Part shown: piece after piece, positions 55,544 to 57,185 of the stretch
How positions within the stretch are numbered: position 1 is the first letter of the stretch
How the letters are laid out: every line of letters starts with the position of its first letter
NCBI RefSeq assembly: GCF_900113695.1
Contig: NZ_FOQH01000016.1
Location: forward strand, 1-57,185
Length of the DNA stretch: 57,185 nucleotides
Source: Albimonas pacifica
Lineage (GTDB): Bacteria; Pseudomonadota; Alphaproteobacteria; Rhodobacterales; Rhodobacteraceae
Direction of reading: 5' to 3'
Notes under the pieces: generated by a model
What the model saw: only the letters and a program-made list of their open reading frames with translations
Told to the model about the DNA's origin: nothing
Databases searched by the model: none
Made by a program: the position numbers and the translations under genes

Positions 55544-56032
55544 TCAATCCCCGGGGTGGCTCGGGGCCTTGCCGGAGGGGGCCAGGTAGGGGCGGGTCAC
55601 GTCCTCGACCCGCACCTCCAGCGCCTCGACCTGGATCGCGATCTCGCCGTCGCCGGCGAGGATGATGCGCAGGAGGCCCGAGGGGTCCTCCGGGTCGGGC
55701 GAGCCCGCGAACTCCAGCCGCAGCACCGAGAGCGCCTGGCCGCGCTCCGACGGGTCGACGCCGGCGGCGCGCACGCTCTCGACGTTCTCGACCAGCGCCA
55801 CGCAGCGCACCCGCTCGTAGGGGCGGCCGGCCTTCTCGGCGCGCTCGCGGTCCTCCCAGCGGAAGCGGTTGAGGAACAGCGCGAAGCGGCGCTTGCGGCG
55901 CATCCAGGCGAGGTCGCCCGCCACGCCGGCGGCGTCCTGCAGCAGGGCGGAGACGACCTCGAGGTCCTCCGCGCTCTCGGCCCGCAGGCGGATCGGCCGC
56001 TCGGCCGCGTCTTCGAAACGTGCGTCGCTCAT
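55544..56032 (-). CDS. DUF2948 family protein
   Basis: 162-residue protein of the DUF2948 family: IRLRAESAEDLEVVSALLQDA, AWMRRKRRFALFLNRFRWED and the end EALEVRVEDVTRPYLAPSGKAPSHP are characteristic. It is conserved in alphaproteobacteria near murA and hisD. Function unknown. It lies between repeat copies D and E, which separate it from both neighbours. Confidence 0.9.
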   Translation of the reverse strand: MSDARFEDAAERPIRLRAESAEDLEVVSALLQDAAGVAGDLAWMRRKRRFALFLNRFRWEDRERAEKAGRPYERVRCVALVENVESVRAAGVDPSERGQALSVLRLEFAGSPDPEDPSGLLRIILAGDGEIAIQVEALEVRVEDVTRPYLAPSGKAPSHPGD

Positions 56033-56128
56033 CGCTCCCCCTGCGCCCTTCGGCGCTGCAACAGATCCCGCCCGCGCCCCAGATAGGGGACCGGGCGCCC
56101 GGGTGGCAAGGGCAGGCCCCCTGCGGGA

Positions 56129-56416
56129 GCGCCTGTTCTCCGGAGCCGTCCGTCGCTGGCGGCCGACGGAGCGACTCGCCCCCCGGGGTCAAGGATCGCG
56201 AAGCGACCCCCCGCAGGGGGGCTTGTCCTTGACCCCGGGGGGCGAGTCGCTCAGGCAGGCCAGAAGCGATGGACGGCTCCGGAGACCAGGCGCGGGGCTT
56301 GTTCTTGGGTGAGTCAGGAGCCCGCCGGAGGCTCCCGACCTTCCCGGCGCCTCCCATCGGCCGCCACGAGAACCGACCCAGCCAAGCCCGCCCGCAGGGC
56401 GCCTGCAGACCGCTCC
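56129..56416 (+). repeat. Palindromic repeat element, copy E
   Basis: Core 56129-56293 (165 bp), then the GGGGCTTGTTCTTGGGTGAG tail and the AAGCCCGCCCGCAGGGCGCC block, ending two bases before the murA stop. Inner stem GAGCGACTCGCCCCCCGGGG with its complement. It lies between murA and the DUF2948 gene. Confidence 0.9.
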
Positions 56417-56418
56417 GC

Positions 56419-57185
<767 letters not shown>

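Noticed and set aside
39201-56416. Protein-coding frames running through the five palindromic elements
   Set aside because: They give the same low-complexity peptide from palindromic DNA in both orientations, lack ribosome-binding sites and extend into flanking genes on the wrong strand.
39201-56416. CRISPR array
   Set aside because: The repeats are single, kilobases apart, long and palindromic; there is no regular repeat-spacer pattern and no cas gene.

Overview
The window looks like a chromosomal segment of a GC-rich alphaproteobacterium, most likely a member of the Rhodobacterales. The evidence is the RNase E/G - maf - infA neighbourhood next to hisD, UPF0262 and a small phosphatase, the rplU-rpmA-obgE-proB-proA run, and protein sequences typical of that group. 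Gene functions come from motif recognition in the translated sequence; no database search was run.

Bases 1-15.6 kb are an accessory region with visibly lower GC and mosaic composition. The window opens in the last codons of an IS66-family transposase whose inverted repeat has cut off the 3' end of a phage-type helicase gene. A leftward phage-like replication/recombination block follows: truncated helicase, a possible ssDNA-binding protein, a RecA/Sak4-like ATPase, two small proteins, a sigma-like regulator and a Com-type zinc ribbon. Next is a lone 731-codon gene of unknown function. A rightward, tightly overlapping cassette comes after it: a small conserved protein, DUF2924, a large serine recombinase, a KorB/ParB-like HTH protein, DUF488 and a DUF488 partner. 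A Type III-like restriction-modification pair (mod, res) completes the region. A 33-bp leader repeat precedes three separate transcription units here.

From a tRNA-Ser(CGA) with its own terminator (15.9 kb) onward the DNA is ordinary chromosome. It carries rplU-rpmA, three GNAT domains in two genes, obgE, and proBA. From 22.8 to 31.9 kb lies a reductive pyrimidine-degradation locus: a PreA-like dehydrogenase, a RutR-like TetR regulator, N-carbamoyl-beta-alanine amidohydrolase, a small membrane protein, dihydropyrimidinase, and a complete NMT1/THI5-type ABC importer. Two matching promoters, each followed by a RutR-like palindrome, tie the catabolic and transport genes to the regulator. aqpZ, nusB-ribH-ribBA, a beta-lactamase-fold hydrolase and ribE follow.

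The right third (37.6-57.2 kb) holds an oxidoreductase/HxlR pair, a CorC-type transporter, a pyridoxal kinase-like gene, a tungstate-type ABC permease/ATPase pair, speE, glpK, an orphan vsr, a TetR/VOC/SRPBCC operon, tRNA-Phe, yacG, RNase E/G, maf, infA, a DUF992 protein, a small phosphatase, UPF0262, hisD, DUF2948 and the 3' part of murA. Five copies of a ~165-bp, almost fully palindromic element with ~28-bp terminal inverted repeats sit between genes here. They are the most striking non-coding signal of the window.
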